A program made the position numbers and the translations under genes. The notes under the pieces are model-generated. The model saw nothing but the letters and a program-made list of their open reading frames with translations, ran no database searches and was not told the origin of the DNA. A stretch of DNA of 6,890 nucleotides, taken from NCBI GenBank assembly GCA_028714615.1, contig JAQTMA010000220.1:1-6890 (forward strand). The letters run 5' to 3'. The first letter of the stretch is position 1; each line of letters starts with the position of its first letter. Positions 1-6,890 of this stretch are shown one piece after another. The stretch is from Anaerolineaceae bacterium (GTDB lineage: Bacteria > Chloroflexota > Anaerolineae > Anaerolineales > Anaerolineaceae).

Positions 1-132
1 ATAAACACGGATCCGGCTGCGCCAATTTTCAACGTAGCCCGTTATGGCGCACAGATCGATCTGCTCGATCTGCTGCCAGGATTGATCGAGAAGGTCCGTC
101 AAGCCAGGGGCATCAAACCTAATCCGTTCTGA
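1..132 (+). CDS. etfA: Electron transfer flavoprotein alpha subunit, C-terminal end (partial)
   Basis: Frame 1 is open from the left edge to a TGA at 130-132 and gives 43 residues. They begin INTDPAAPIFNVARYG, which matches the conserved end of the EtfA/FixB FAD-binding domain (the family pattern is INTDP-x-APIF-x-VA-x-YG), followed by the usual terminal helix (LLDLLPGLIEKVRQ). EtfA pairs with EtfB to form a soluble FAD protein that takes electrons from acyl-CoA dehydrogenases or, in some types, bifurcates electrons. The visible part cannot tell a bifurcating from a non-bifurcating ETF. The usual family aspartate of VADYG is arginine here. The stop lies 20 bases before the next gene, which encodes an ETF-linked type of membrane oxidoreductase, so the two are probably co-transcribed. 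The start and most of the gene lie outside the window; etfB is expected upstream but is not seen. Confidence 0.85.
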   Translation: MNTDPAAPIFNVARYGAQIDLLDLLPGLIEKVRQARGIKPNPF

Positions 133-152
133 TCAACGCTGGAGTAGAGTGA

Positions 153-2156
153 ATGCCTGAACGAATCGACTTTTGGGGAGTTCCGGAACCGTGGGGACCG
201 ATCCTCGTGTACGGGTTGGTTACATTATCTTTCTTAATCATGTTTGTGCGTTTTTACCGCCAGGCCAGCCTGTGGTGGCGAATCGGCCGTCCAGAAAAAC
301 GCTGGGACCAACCATTCCACCGTTTAGGAAACGTCATCAAGTATTCGATTGCCCAGGTGAAGATCCTGTCGCAGCCCTACCCGGGACTGATGCACCTCGC
401 TATTGCCGGAGCTTACGTGATCTTCTTCGCGGGTACCGCCCTGGCGACCATCAACGGGCACTTCTACAAGTTCCTGATTGGTACTTCCTACTTGTGGTAC
501 AAGCTGGTGCTGGATTTGATGACCCTGGTCTTCATCGTCGGGGCAGGAATGGCAGCTTACCGGCGCTTCGTACACAAACCGGTCCGGTTGACCCTGGAAC
601 CGCGCTTCACTCTGTCATTGGCATTGATTGTTTTCATCGTGATCAATGGGCTGCTGGTCGAGTCCTTCCGTTTGGCAATTCAGCAACCCGCCTGGGCTAT
701 CTGGTCACCGCTTGGATGGGGTTTGGCGCAGATTTGGATGGCGGTTGGGGCCAGCCAACCCGCATTGCACGCGCTGCATATCACCCTTTATTTCATCCAT
801 TTTCTCACCGTTTCAGCATTGTTCATCTTCATCCCGACAACGACGCTAGTTCACATTTTTACTGCTCCGTTGAATGCATTCTTCACCGAACTGGATCGCC
901 CCTTGGGACGTCTCGCGCCGCTTGCACAGAATGAAAAGGGAGAAGCGCGGTTCACCCGTACCTTGCAGGATTTGACCTGGGTACAGTTATTGGAAAGCGA
1001 TACGTGTACCGAGTGCGGGCGCTGCCAGGACGTCTGTCCGGCGTTTGCAGCCGGGATGGAGTTAAGCCCAAAACAGCTTGAGATCAGCCTGAAGACTGCA
1101 TTCCATCGCGATGGACCGAAGTTGAATGAGCGCCCGGCTCCCGCCCTGGTGGGAGATGGGCTGAGCGATCGGGTATTGTGGTGCTGTACGACCTGTGCGG
1201 CATGTGATGAAGCCTGCCCGGTGTTGATCAAGCACGTGGATACGATCGTTGACCTGCGTCGTTACCTGGTCAGCGAGGGACGGGTGGATAATTTGCTACA
1301 GGCTTCGCTGGCGAACTTGAGCCGCTACGGGAACGCCTTCGGGCAATCGGAAAGAGCTCGCACGAAATGGACGGCGAGCTTACCGGTAAAAATCAAGGAC
1401 GCACGCCGCGAAGCAGTGGAGTATTTATGGGTTCTGGGCGATACCGCAGCGTATAACCCTGCATTAATCGACATCACGAAAACAGTTGCAGAGGTCTTCC
1501 AGAAAGTTGGCATAGACTTTGGGTTGATGTATGAAGCTGAACGCAATGCCGGGAATGACGTGCGCCGGGTAGGTGAAGAAGGCTTGTTTGAATTCCTGGT
1601 TGAAAAGAACGTAGCAGCGCTGGGAAAATGCGATTTCAAAGCGATCGTCACGACGGATCCACATACGTACAGCACCTTAAAGAATGAATACCCAAGCAAT
1701 GCCCTGGCCGGCCGGCCGGTGTTGCATTATACCGAGCTGTTGGACATGCTGGTAACCGGTGGACACCTCAAGTTCACAAAGGCGTTGGGGCTGCGGGTCA
1801 CCTATCACGATCCGTGCTACCTGGGCCGCTATAACCATGTATACGACGCTCCCAGGCGCTTGCTTCAGGCAATGGGCTGCCAGTTGGTCGAAATGCCGCG
1901 GAATAGAGCCGGGGCGTTATGTTGCGCTGCGGGAGGTGGACGGATTTGGATGGAAGAAGGTGAGATCAAGGAGCGACCCAGTGAGATACGCATGAAAGAA
2001 GCCGCCGCGCTGAAGGGCGTTACCACTTTCGTCGTCGCCTGCCCAAAAGACATGATCATGTACCGCGATGCAATCAAAACCACCGGTCTTGAAGACCGGT
2101 TGATGGTAAAAGATATGATTGAACTGGTCAGTGAAGCTCTTCTGACTAATCGGTAA
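153..2156 (+). CDS. Membrane-bound FeS oxidoreductase with cytochrome b domain (EMO-like / HdrDE-like, ETF:menaquinone oxidoreductase candidate)
   Basis: The 667-residue protein fuses a NarI-like membrane domain to HdrC-like and HdrB-like modules. Hydrophobic helices lie near residues 15-36, 79-100, 116-136, 152-172 and 207-236. The loops at 37-78 and 137-151 are rich in Arg/Lys, so by the positive-inside rule the N-terminus is outside and the large C-terminal part is cytoplasmic, as in NarI. Possible haem b ligands are H81, H103, H206, H209, H216 and H234 (inference). Two [4Fe-4S] motifs follow: C285/C288/C291/C295 and C345/C348/C351/C355. Of two CCG domains, the second is intact (C555, C590-C591, C630), while the first (about 422-530) keeps the fold pattern but has lost its cysteines. 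Position after etfA suggests electron transfer between ETF and menaquinone, as known for the EMO (DUF224) family; position before hdrA-mvhDGA suggests contact with a hydrogenase module. The ATG at 153 has GGAG at 141-144. The domain call is firm; the partner assignment is inferred. Confidence 0.88.
   Translation: MPERIDFWGVPEPWGPILVYGLVTLSFLIMFVRFYRQASLWWRIGRPEKRWDQPFHRLGNVIKYSIAQVKILSQPYPGLMHLAIAGAYVIFFAGTALATINGHFYKFLIGTSYLWYKLVLDLMTLVFIVGAGMAAYRRFVHKPVRLTLEPRFTLSLALIVFIVINGLLVESFRLAIQQPAWAIWSPLGWGLAQIWMAVGASQPALHALHITLYFIHFLTVSALFIFIPTTTLVHIFTAPLNAFFTELDRPLGRLAPLAQNEKGEARFTRTLQDLTWVQLLESDTCTECGRCQDVCPAFAAGMELSPKQLEISLKTAFHRDGPKLNERPAPALVGDGLSDRVLWCCTTCAACDEACPVLIKHVDTIVDLRRYLVSEGRVDNLLQASLANLSRYGNAFGQSERARTKWTASLPVKIKDARREAVEYLWVLGDTAAYNPALIDITKTVAEVFQKVGIDFGLMYEAERNAGNDVRRVGEEGLFEFLVEKNVAALGKCDFKAIVTTDPHTYSTLKNEYPSNALAGRPVLHYTELLDMLVTGGHLKFTKALGLRVTYHDPCYLGRYNHVYDAPRRLLQAMGCQLVEMPRNRAGALCCAAGGGRIWMEEGEIKERPSEIRMKEAAALKGVTTFVVACPKDMIMYRDAIKTTGLEDRLMVKDMIELVSEALLTNR
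2082..2100. repeat. Perfect inverted repeat inside the membrane FeS oxidoreductase gene
   Basis: Two perfect 8-base arms, ACCGGTCT and AGACCGGT, flank a 3-base loop (TGA) about 55 bases before the stop codon of the membrane oxidoreductase gene. The mRNA could form a short GC-rich hairpin. No T-run follows, and the region is coding (TTGLEDR), so it is not a Rho-independent terminator. It may be chance, or may affect mRNA stability between the oxidoreductase and hdrA parts of the message. Confidence 0.4.
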
Positions 2157-2179
2157 CGACTAACCACGAAACACTAACC

Positions 2180-2185
2180 GGAGGT
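2180..2185 (+). promoter_or_regulatory. Ribosome binding site that fixes the TTG start of hdrA
   Basis: GGAGGT ends 5 bases before TTG at 2191. No ATG or GTG is in frame nearby, and the first internal methionine (residue 44) would remove conserved Cys10 and Cys12 of the N-terminal domain, so the TTG is the start. Confidence 0.8.
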
Positions 2186-2190
2186 GGCCC

Positions 2191-4185
2191 TTGACTGAAA
2201 GAGTTGGCGTGTATGTATGCCATTGCGGCACCAACATTGCGGGGGTCGTTGACGTTGAGGAGGTTGCCCGCTGGGCGCAATCCCTCCCTGAAGTGGTGGT
2301 GAGCCGCGAGTACAAATTCATGTGCTCGAGTCTCGGCCAGGAAATGATTGAGAAGGATATCCACGAGATGGGACTGACACGCGTGGTGGTGGCTGCTTGT
2401 TCGCCGCACCTGCACGAGGCGACCTTCCGCAACGCCTGCGCTCGCGCCGGGCTGAATCCCTTCCTGTTCGATATGGTCTCGGTGCGTGAGCAGGTTTCGT
2501 GGGTGACAAGCGACCATGCCATTGCTACCCAAAAAGCGAAGGCCCTGATCGCTGGCAGTGTCCGCCGGGTAGTCCACCAACAGCCCCTTGAACCCATTAT
2601 TGTGGATATCGACCAGACTACGCTTGTGGTCGGGGGCGGTATCGCTGGCATTCAGGCTGCATTAGAAATAGCAGACAGCGGCCATCGGGTGTACCTGGTC
2701 GAGCGCGAACCATCCATCGGTGGGCACATGGCCCAATTCGATAAGACCTTCCCAACCCTGGATTGCTCCGCTTGCATCCTCACCCCAAAGATGTTCGCGG
2801 CCGGTCAGCATCCCAATATCACCCTGCTCTCGTGGAGTGAAGTTGAAAAGGTAGATGGTTTCATTGGCAACTTCACCGTACAAATCCGCAAGCGGGCGCG
2901 GATGATCGACACAGACCTATGTACCGGTTGCATGATCTGCCAGGAGAAGTGTCCAAAAAAGGTGGTAGACCAGGTCTTCGAAGTCGGCATGGCTAAACGC
3001 AAGGCGGTGTACACACCTTTCCCGCAGGCCGTCCCCAAGTATCCGGTTATCGACGTGGACAATTGCACTTATTACAAAACAGGTAAATGCAAAGCTTGCC
3101 AAATTTTCTGCCCGACCGGCGCCATCGATTTCGAACAGCAAGATGAAATTTTGAAAATCAAGGTCGGGAATATCATCCTGGCGACAGGTTATGACCTGTT
3201 CGATTGTGAGCGTATCCCCGAATACGGCTATGGGAGGCTGCCGAACGTGATCAACTCCCTGGAGTTCGAACGGATGACCAACGTTTCGGGGCCGTCCGCC
3301 GGTAAAGTGATCCTGAAGGATGGGCGCCCACCAGAAACGGTAGCCATCGTGCACTGCGTGGGTAGCCGGGATAAGAACTACAACAACTATTGCTCGTCGA
3401 TCTGTTGCATGCAATCGCTCAAGTTCGCTCACCTGGTGAAAGAGAAAACCGGTGCGAAGGTTTATAACTTTTATATCGACATGCGCACACCGGCGAAATC
3501 GTATGATGAGTTCTATCAACGGGTGTTGGCGGAAGGTACCGTTTTTGTTCGTGGAAAAGTCGCCGATATTTCCAATATCGCCCGCACGCCCGCAGAGCAG
3601 GACAAGCTGGTGGTGCAGGTTTACGACACACTGGAAGGCATGCAGCGGCGTATCCCAGTGGATATGGTCATACTCTCTGCTGCGCTCGAACCTCGAAAGG
3701 ATGCCGCCGAGAACGGCAAGATATTCGGCATCGCCTGCAGCTCAGATGGCTGGTTGATTGAGCGGCATCCCAAGCTCGACCCGATCGCAACCATGACGGA
3801 TGGCATCTTTATCGCCGGTTGTGCACAAGGGCCGAAGGATATCCCGGCATCCGTTGCCCAGGGAGCTGCCGCAGCGGCCCGGGTGATGGGCTTGATGGGG
3901 CGCGAACACGTCAGCCTGGAGCCAGTGCGAGCTAAGGTCAACCAGGAGCAGTGTTCGGGTTGTCGCATCTGCAATAACCTGTGCCCGTTCAGTGCAATCA
4001 CATTCGACGTGGCGCTTGGGGTATCCGAGGTAAACCAGGCATTATGCCAGGGCTGCGGAACCTGCGTGGCCGGCTGCCCGGCCGGAGCCATCTCGGGAAC
4101 CCACTTCAGCAACGAACAAATCCTGGCGCAAATCGAAGGTGTCCTCTCGTTGGCATACAACTCCGAGGAAGCCCAACCGGTATAA
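2191..4185 (+). CDS. hdrA: HdrA-type FAD/iron-sulfur electron-bifurcating subunit
   Basis: HdrA is the cytoplasmic FAD subunit of heterodisulfide reductase complexes and is the site of flavin-based electron bifurcation in methanogens. The 664 residues match the full-length family form. The N-terminal domain carries C10, C12, C45 and C70, likely binding a [4Fe-4S] cluster. The FAD-binding fold follows (VVGGGIAGIQAALEIADSG, 146-164), then the HdrA signature around IGGHMAQFDKTFPTLDCSAC (176-195). A ferredoxin-like insert has C244/C247/C250/C254 and C292/C300/C303/C307. The second half of the flavin domain has HCVGSRD at 388-394 and CSSICCMQSLKFA at 401-413. A C-terminal ferredoxin domain has C588/C591/C594/C598 and C619/C622/C625/C629. 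It starts with TTG, 34 bases after the preceding stop. MvhD, its usual electron donor, is the next gene. No separate hdrB or hdrC is seen; the upstream membrane protein carries equivalent modules. Whether this copy truly bifurcates is inferred from the family. Confidence 0.95.
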   Translation: MTERVGVYVCHCGTNIAGVVDVEEVARWAQSLPEVVVSREYKFMCSSLGQEMIEKDIHEMGLTRVVVAACSPHLHEATFRNACARAGLNPFLFDMVSVREQVSWVTSDHAIATQKAKALIAGSVRRVVHQQPLEPIIVDIDQTTLVVGGGIAGIQAALEIADSGHRVYLVEREPSIGGHMAQFDKTFPTLDCSACILTPKMFAAGQHPNITLLSWSEVEKVDGFIGNFTVQIRKRARMIDTDLCTGCMICQEKCPKKVVDQVFEVGMAKRKAVYTPFPQAVPKYPVIDVDNCTYYKTGKCKACQIFCPTGAIDFEQQDEILKIKVGNIILATGYDLFDCERIPEYGYGRLPNVINSLEFERMTNVSGPSAGKVILKDGRPPETVAIVHCVGSRDKNYNNYCSSICCMQSLKFAHLVKEKTGAKVYNFYIDMRTPAKSYDEFYQRVLAEGTVFVRGKVADISNIARTPAEQDKLVVQVYDTLEGMQRRIPVDMVILSAALEPRKDAAENGKIFGIACSSDGWLIERHPKLDPIATMTDGIFIAGCAQGPKDIPASVAQGAAAAARVMGLMGREHVSLEPVRAKVNQEQCSGCRICNNLCPFSAITFDVALGVSEVNQALCQGCGTCVAGCPAGAISGTHFSNEQILAQIEGVLSLAYNSEEAQPV

Positions 4186-4190
4186 GGAGG
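4184..4190 (+). promoter_or_regulatory. Consensus Shine-Dalgarno of mvhD overlapping the hdrA stop codon
   Basis: AAGGAGG overlaps the TAA stop of hdrA (4183-4185) and sits 7 bases before the ATG at 4198. The overlap suggests translational coupling of HdrA and MvhD, which would fit subunits of one complex. Confidence 0.75.
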
Positions 4191-4197
4191 GAAGGCG

Positions 4198-4662
4198 ATG
4201 GCAGAATCAACCCAATTCGAACCGGTGATCGTTGGATTTACCTGTAACTGGTGCTCCTACCGCGCTGCTGATGGCGCTGGAATGGCGCGCATCAAGTATG
4301 CGCCGAACGTGCGCTTGATCCGCTTGATGTGCTCTGGACGCATGGACCCGATGTTCGTAATGAAAGCCCTGGCGGAAGGCGCTGATGGGGTGTTAGTGAC
4401 CGGTTGCCACCCGGGCGATTGCCATTACGTGGAACAGAATTACAAAACTATGCGCCGCTTTGACCTGCTCAAACGGACCCTCAAAGAGTTGGGTATCGAG
4501 GAAGAGCGTGTGAAGCTGGTATGGGCGTCGGCCTCTGAAGGGGTTTTGCTGGCCGAAGAGATCGACAAAATCGTCACTGAAGTGCGGGCGCTAGGTCCGT
4601 TAAACTGGAAACAGATCGCCTGGCAGCCAGAGGAATTACAGCCTCTGGAAGTGACCGGCTGA
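4198..4662 (+). CDS. mvhD: MvhD-like [2Fe-2S] electron-transfer subunit linking hydrogenase to HdrA
   Basis: The 154-residue protein fits the MvhD/VhuD family, a small cytoplasmic [2Fe-2S] protein that carries electrons between the hydrogenase MvhAG and HdrA. Visible signatures are FTCNWCSYRAADGAG (C16 and C19), the RLMCSGR segment (C45), and VTGCHPGDCHY (C70 and C75); these five cysteines include the cluster ligands of the family. The length is close to that of stand-alone MvhD. In many bacteria MvhD is fused to the C-terminus of HdrA; here it is separate, 12 bases after the hdrA stop. The C-terminal tail (about 131-154) is not part of the recognised core. The ATG with a consensus Shine-Dalgarno fixes the start. 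Confidence 0.95.
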   Translation: MAESTQFEPVIVGFTCNWCSYRAADGAGMARIKYAPNVRLIRLMCSGRMDPMFVMKALAEGADGVLVTGCHPGDCHYVEQNYKTMRRFDLLKRTLKELGIEEERVKLVWASASEGVLLAEEIDKIVTEVRALGPLNWKQIAWQPEELQPLEVTG

Positions 4663-4679
4663 ACTCCAGGGAGGTTGGT

Positions 4680-5675
4680 ATGCTTGAAAATGGAAAACCG
4701 AAATTCGCCATGTATTGGGCGGCAGCCTGCGGCGGCTGCGAAATCGCTGTTTTGAACACCAACGAAGGTATCCTGGATGTCGACGCAAACTTCGAGGTGG
4801 TCTTCTGGCCGGCGGCGATGGATGCTAAGTATCATGATCTCGAAGCCATGGAGGATGGCGCCATCACGCTTTGTTTGTTCAATGGGGGCATCCGGAATGA
4901 TGAGAATGAAGCAGTCGCCAGGCTCTTGCGGCGGAAATCGAAGATATTGGTGGCTTTTGGCGCGTGTGCGTGCGAAGGCGGCATCCCCGGGTTGGCTAAC
5001 CAATTCGCCACCCAGGAGATTCTGGATACTGCCTTCCACACCAATTCGACTGATAACCCGGAAGGTTTGTATCCAAGCGAACGGTATCGCGTCAATGGCG
5101 GAGAAATCAATCTGCCACACCTCTATCATTCTCTGAAAACCCTCAACCTGGTGGCGGAGGTCGATTATTACCTGCCTGGATGCCCTCCAGAAAGCCGACA
5201 AATCATGGCGGTGATTAGGTTGGTCATCCAGGCTTTGCATGGGCAGGCAGTACTCCCACCAAAAGGCGCGGTCATCGGAGCGGGTGCGAGCACGGTTTGC
5301 GACGAATGCCCGCGCCTCCGGGGTGAAAAGACCATCCATGAGTTCAAACGCATGGCCACCTTCCAACCGAATCCACTAGATTGCCTGCTCGAACAGGGCA
5401 TCCTCTGCTCCGGGATCGCCACACGGAGCGGGTGCGAGGCGCGCTGCCCTGAGGCAAACATGCCGTGCATTGGTTGCTACGGCCCGGCGCAGGGTGTTCT
5501 TGATCAGGGCGCCCGCATGATGAGCGCAGTGGCGTCTGTGACTGCCGGGAAAACGCCAGGAGAGGTTGATGGGGTTTTGGATGGGATCGTCGACCCGGTG
5601 GGCACATTCTACCGTTTCAGCCTGGCGAACAGCATCCTACACCGCGGCAAACCAGCCGAGGAGAGGAGAGATTGA
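4680..5675 (+). CDS. mvhG: Group 3c-type [NiFe] hydrogenase small subunit (MvhG-like, F420-non-reducing)
   Basis: This is the iron-sulfur subunit of a cytoplasmic hydrogenase; it carries electrons from the NiFe site in MvhA towards MvhD. The 331 residues start without a twin-arginine leader, so the protein stays in the cytoplasm. The proximal [4Fe-4S] ligands are visible as CGGC (C17, C20), the GACACEGG segment (C96) and PGCPP (C168). A C-terminal ferredoxin-like part supplies eight more cysteines (C207, C210, C235, C243, C252, C256, C263, C266), enough for two further clusters, so the full three-cluster wire seems intact. The start at 4680 is 17 bases after the mvhD stop and has GGGAGGT at 4669-4675. 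The stop shares one base with the start of the large-subunit gene. Family membership is clear; subgroup 3c is assigned from the hdrA-mvhD context and the overall sequence look. Confidence 0.94.
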   Translation: MLENGKPKFAMYWAAACGGCEIAVLNTNEGILDVDANFEVVFWPAAMDAKYHDLEAMEDGAITLCLFNGGIRNDENEAVARLLRRKSKILVAFGACACEGGIPGLANQFATQEILDTAFHTNSTDNPEGLYPSERYRVNGGEINLPHLYHSLKTLNLVAEVDYYLPGCPPESRQIMAVIRLVIQALHGQAVLPPKGAVIGAGASTVCDECPRLRGEKTIHEFKRMATFQPNPLDCLLEQGILCSGIATRSGCEARCPEANMPCIGCYGPAQGVLDQGARMMSAVASVTAGKTPGEVDGVLDGIVDPVGTFYRFSLANSILHRGKPAEERRD

Positions 5676-6890
5676 TGCAGCGAATTCAGATCGACCCCAT
5701 TACCCGCCTGGAAGGACATGGCAAGATCGAGATCTTCCTGGACGAAAGCGGTAAAGTCGAGCGGACCTATTTTCAGATCCCGGAGTTGCGCGGTTTCGAG
5801 CGTTTCGCCTTGGGGAGGCCGGTTGAGGAAATGGCAGTGATCACCAGCCGCATCTGTGGGGTATGCCCGGAGGCGCACCATATGGCTGCTGCCAAGGCTG
5901 CCGACGCAGTTTACCACGTCGAGCTGCCCCGTCCGGCGAAGTTGCTGCGCGAATTGCTCTACTCCGCATTTTTCTGCGCCGATCACACCACCCATTTCTA
6001 TGTTCTGAGCGGACCTGATTTCGTGATGGGACCGGATGCGCCGGTGGCGGAGCGCAACATCCTCGGCGTGATTCACAAGGTAGGCCTGGAAATTGGCGGC
6101 AAAGTGATCACCATGCGGAAATACGGTCACGCGGTGATCGAGATGCTGGGTGGGCGCAAGGTGCATCCCTGCACAGCCGTACCGGGTGGAGTCAGTCACG
6201 GGATTAACGAGGACCAACGCCAGGAGATCGAGAAGATGGGCCGTTGGGCGATTGATTTCGCGCGCTTCAGCCTGGATTTATTCAACACGTTGGTTCTGGG
6301 AAATGAGCTGTATCGTGACCTGGTCCTGGGGGATGTCTATTATCACCGGACATACTCGATCGGCCTGGTTGACGAACTCAACCGGGTGAATTTCTATGAC
6401 GGCCGAGTGAGTGTGGTAGATCCGGAGGGAACACGACTCGGAAAATATGCACCCGCCGATTATGCCGATTGGATCGCCGAGCACGTCGAACCGTGGACCT
6501 ACCTCAAGTTCCCTTATCTCAAGAAGGTGGGTTGGAAGGGCTTTGTCGACGGGAAGGATTCGGGTGTCTACATGGCTACGCCCCTCTCACGCCTCAATGC
6601 GGCTGATGGGATGGCAACGCCATTGGCTCAGGCAGAATACGAGAAATTCTATGCGGCCATTGGGGTCAAACCGGTACATCACCGCCTGGCCATCCATTGG
6701 GCCCGCTTGATCGAATTACTCTACGCCGCGGAGCGTTGGGTTGAACTGGCTACGGATACAGAAATCACATCCGAGAATTTCCGTACACTACCAACAGCCA
6801 TTCCCACCGAAGGGGTGGGTATCGTTGAAGCGCCTCGCGGGACGCTCACCCACCACTATACCACCGATGAACGTGGGATTGTAACGCAAG
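5675..6890 (+). CDS. mvhA: Group 3c-type [NiFe] hydrogenase large subunit (MvhA-like), partial at the 3' side
   Basis: The large subunit holds the NiFe(CN)2CO active site that splits or forms H2. From ATG at 5675 the frame stays open to the window edge, giving 405 residues. The N-terminus has the family pattern IDPITRLEGHGK (E13), then the L1 motif RICGVCPEAHH with C61 and C64, two of the four active-site ligands. HPCTAVPGGVSHG at 164-176 and GVGIVEAPRGTLTHHY at 380-395 are further conserved blocks. The second ligand pair (DPCxxC near the C-terminus) and the tail removed by the maturation protease lie outside the window, so an intact active site cannot be confirmed. The start overlaps the mvhG stop as TGATG, with AGGAG at 5664-5668, indicating translational coupling of the two subunits. 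No signal peptide is present. Roughly 60-80 residues are probably missing, judged from usual MvhA length. Confidence 0.95.
   Translation, partial: MQRIQIDPITRLEGHGKIEIFLDESGKVERTYFQIPELRGFERFALGRPVEEMAVITSRICGVCPEAHHMAAAKAADAVYHVELPRPAKLLRELLYSAFFCADHTTHFYVLSGPDFVMGPDAPVAERNILGVIHKVGLEIGGKVITMRKYGHAVIEMLGGRKVHPCTAVPGGVSHGINEDQRQEIEKMGRWAIDFARFSLDLFNTLVLGNELYRDLVLGDVYYHRTYSIGLVDELNRVNFYDGRVSVVDPEGTRLGKYAPADYADWIAEHVEPWTYLKFPYLKKVGWKGFVDGKDSGVYMATPLSRLNAADGMATPLAQAEYEKFYAAIGVKPVHHRLAIHWARLIELLYAAERWVELATDTEITSENFRTLPTAIPTEGVGIVEAPRGTLTHHYTTDERGIVTQ

Noticed and set aside
173..934. Second forward open frame (253 codons) inside the membrane oxidoreductase gene
   Set aside because: The overlapping frame that encodes transmembrane helices and cysteine motifs is the real one; this frame gives a Pro/Arg/Gly-rich product of shadow type.
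1706..1720. GGCCGG tandem-like run
   Set aside because: It encodes ALAGRPV in frame and is only local GC-rich codon use, not a functional repeat.
2917..3519. Antisense open frame (200 codons) opposite hdrA
   Set aside because: It covers the conserved ferredoxin and flavin segments of hdrA on the other strand and has no independent support.
3564..3580. Inverted repeat CGATATT-TCC-AATATCG in hdrA
   Set aside because: Short, AT-rich, in the middle of a conserved gene and without a T-run; a chance palindrome is the simplest explanation.
4440..5366. Long antisense open frame (308 codons) across the mvhD-mvhG junction
   Set aside because: It lies opposite two clearly conserved genes, its translation shows no recognisable family, and it fits a codon-bias shadow in GC-rich DNA.
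5609..6217. Antisense open frame (202 codons) opposite mvhG/mvhA
   Set aside because: Shadow of the hydrogenase genes; no recognisable motif and no plausible place in the operon.
1..6890. CRISPR arrays, tRNA or rRNA genes, insertion sequences
   Set aside because: The window is almost entirely covered by the listed genes, no gap exceeds 34 bases, and no repeats, transposase motifs or RNA gene patterns were seen.

Overview
The window holds one tightly packed, co-directional (+ strand) gene cluster of redox proteins. It contains the 3' end of an electron transfer flavoprotein alpha subunit gene (etfA), a membrane-bound cytochrome b / iron-sulfur oxidoreductase, a full-length HdrA flavoprotein, MvhD, and the small and large subunits of a cytoplasmic group 3c-type [NiFe] hydrogenase (MvhG, MvhA). 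The large subunit runs off the right edge. Gaps between genes are 34 bases or less, most genes have a clear Shine-Dalgarno, and I see no internal promoter or terminator, so the whole window looks like part of one operon.

The organism is most likely an anaerobic bacterium. Codon use is moderately GC-rich and similar across all genes, Shine-Dalgarno sites are strong, and ETF beside an EMO-type (ETF:menaquinone oxidoreductase) protein is typical of anaerobic fatty-acid or aromatic-acid degraders. A Chloroflexota (Anaerolineae-like) or deltaproteobacterial-type host is plausible, but this is impression only; there is no rRNA or marker gene here.

Layout: 1-132 EtfA C-terminus; 153-2156 membrane FeS protein with a NarI-like five-helix cytochrome b domain, two [4Fe-4S] motifs and two CCG domains, the first of which has lost its cysteines; 2191-4185 HdrA with a TTG start; 4198-4662 MvhD; 4680-5675 MvhG; 5675 to the edge MvhA.

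How they may work together: MvhAG oxidises or makes H2 and MvhD passes electrons to the HdrA flavin, as in methanogen Mvh-Hdr complexes. The usual HdrB and HdrC partners are missing from the visible part of the cluster, and the gene in their place encodes a membrane protein that fuses HdrC-like and HdrB-like modules to a cytochrome b. The inference is that this protein joins ETF and the menaquinone pool to an HdrA-Mvh hydrogenase module. Such a membrane-tethered electron-bifurcating or confurcating complex could couple acyl-CoA oxidation to H2. This is the most interesting hypothesis of the window and is not proven by the sequence.
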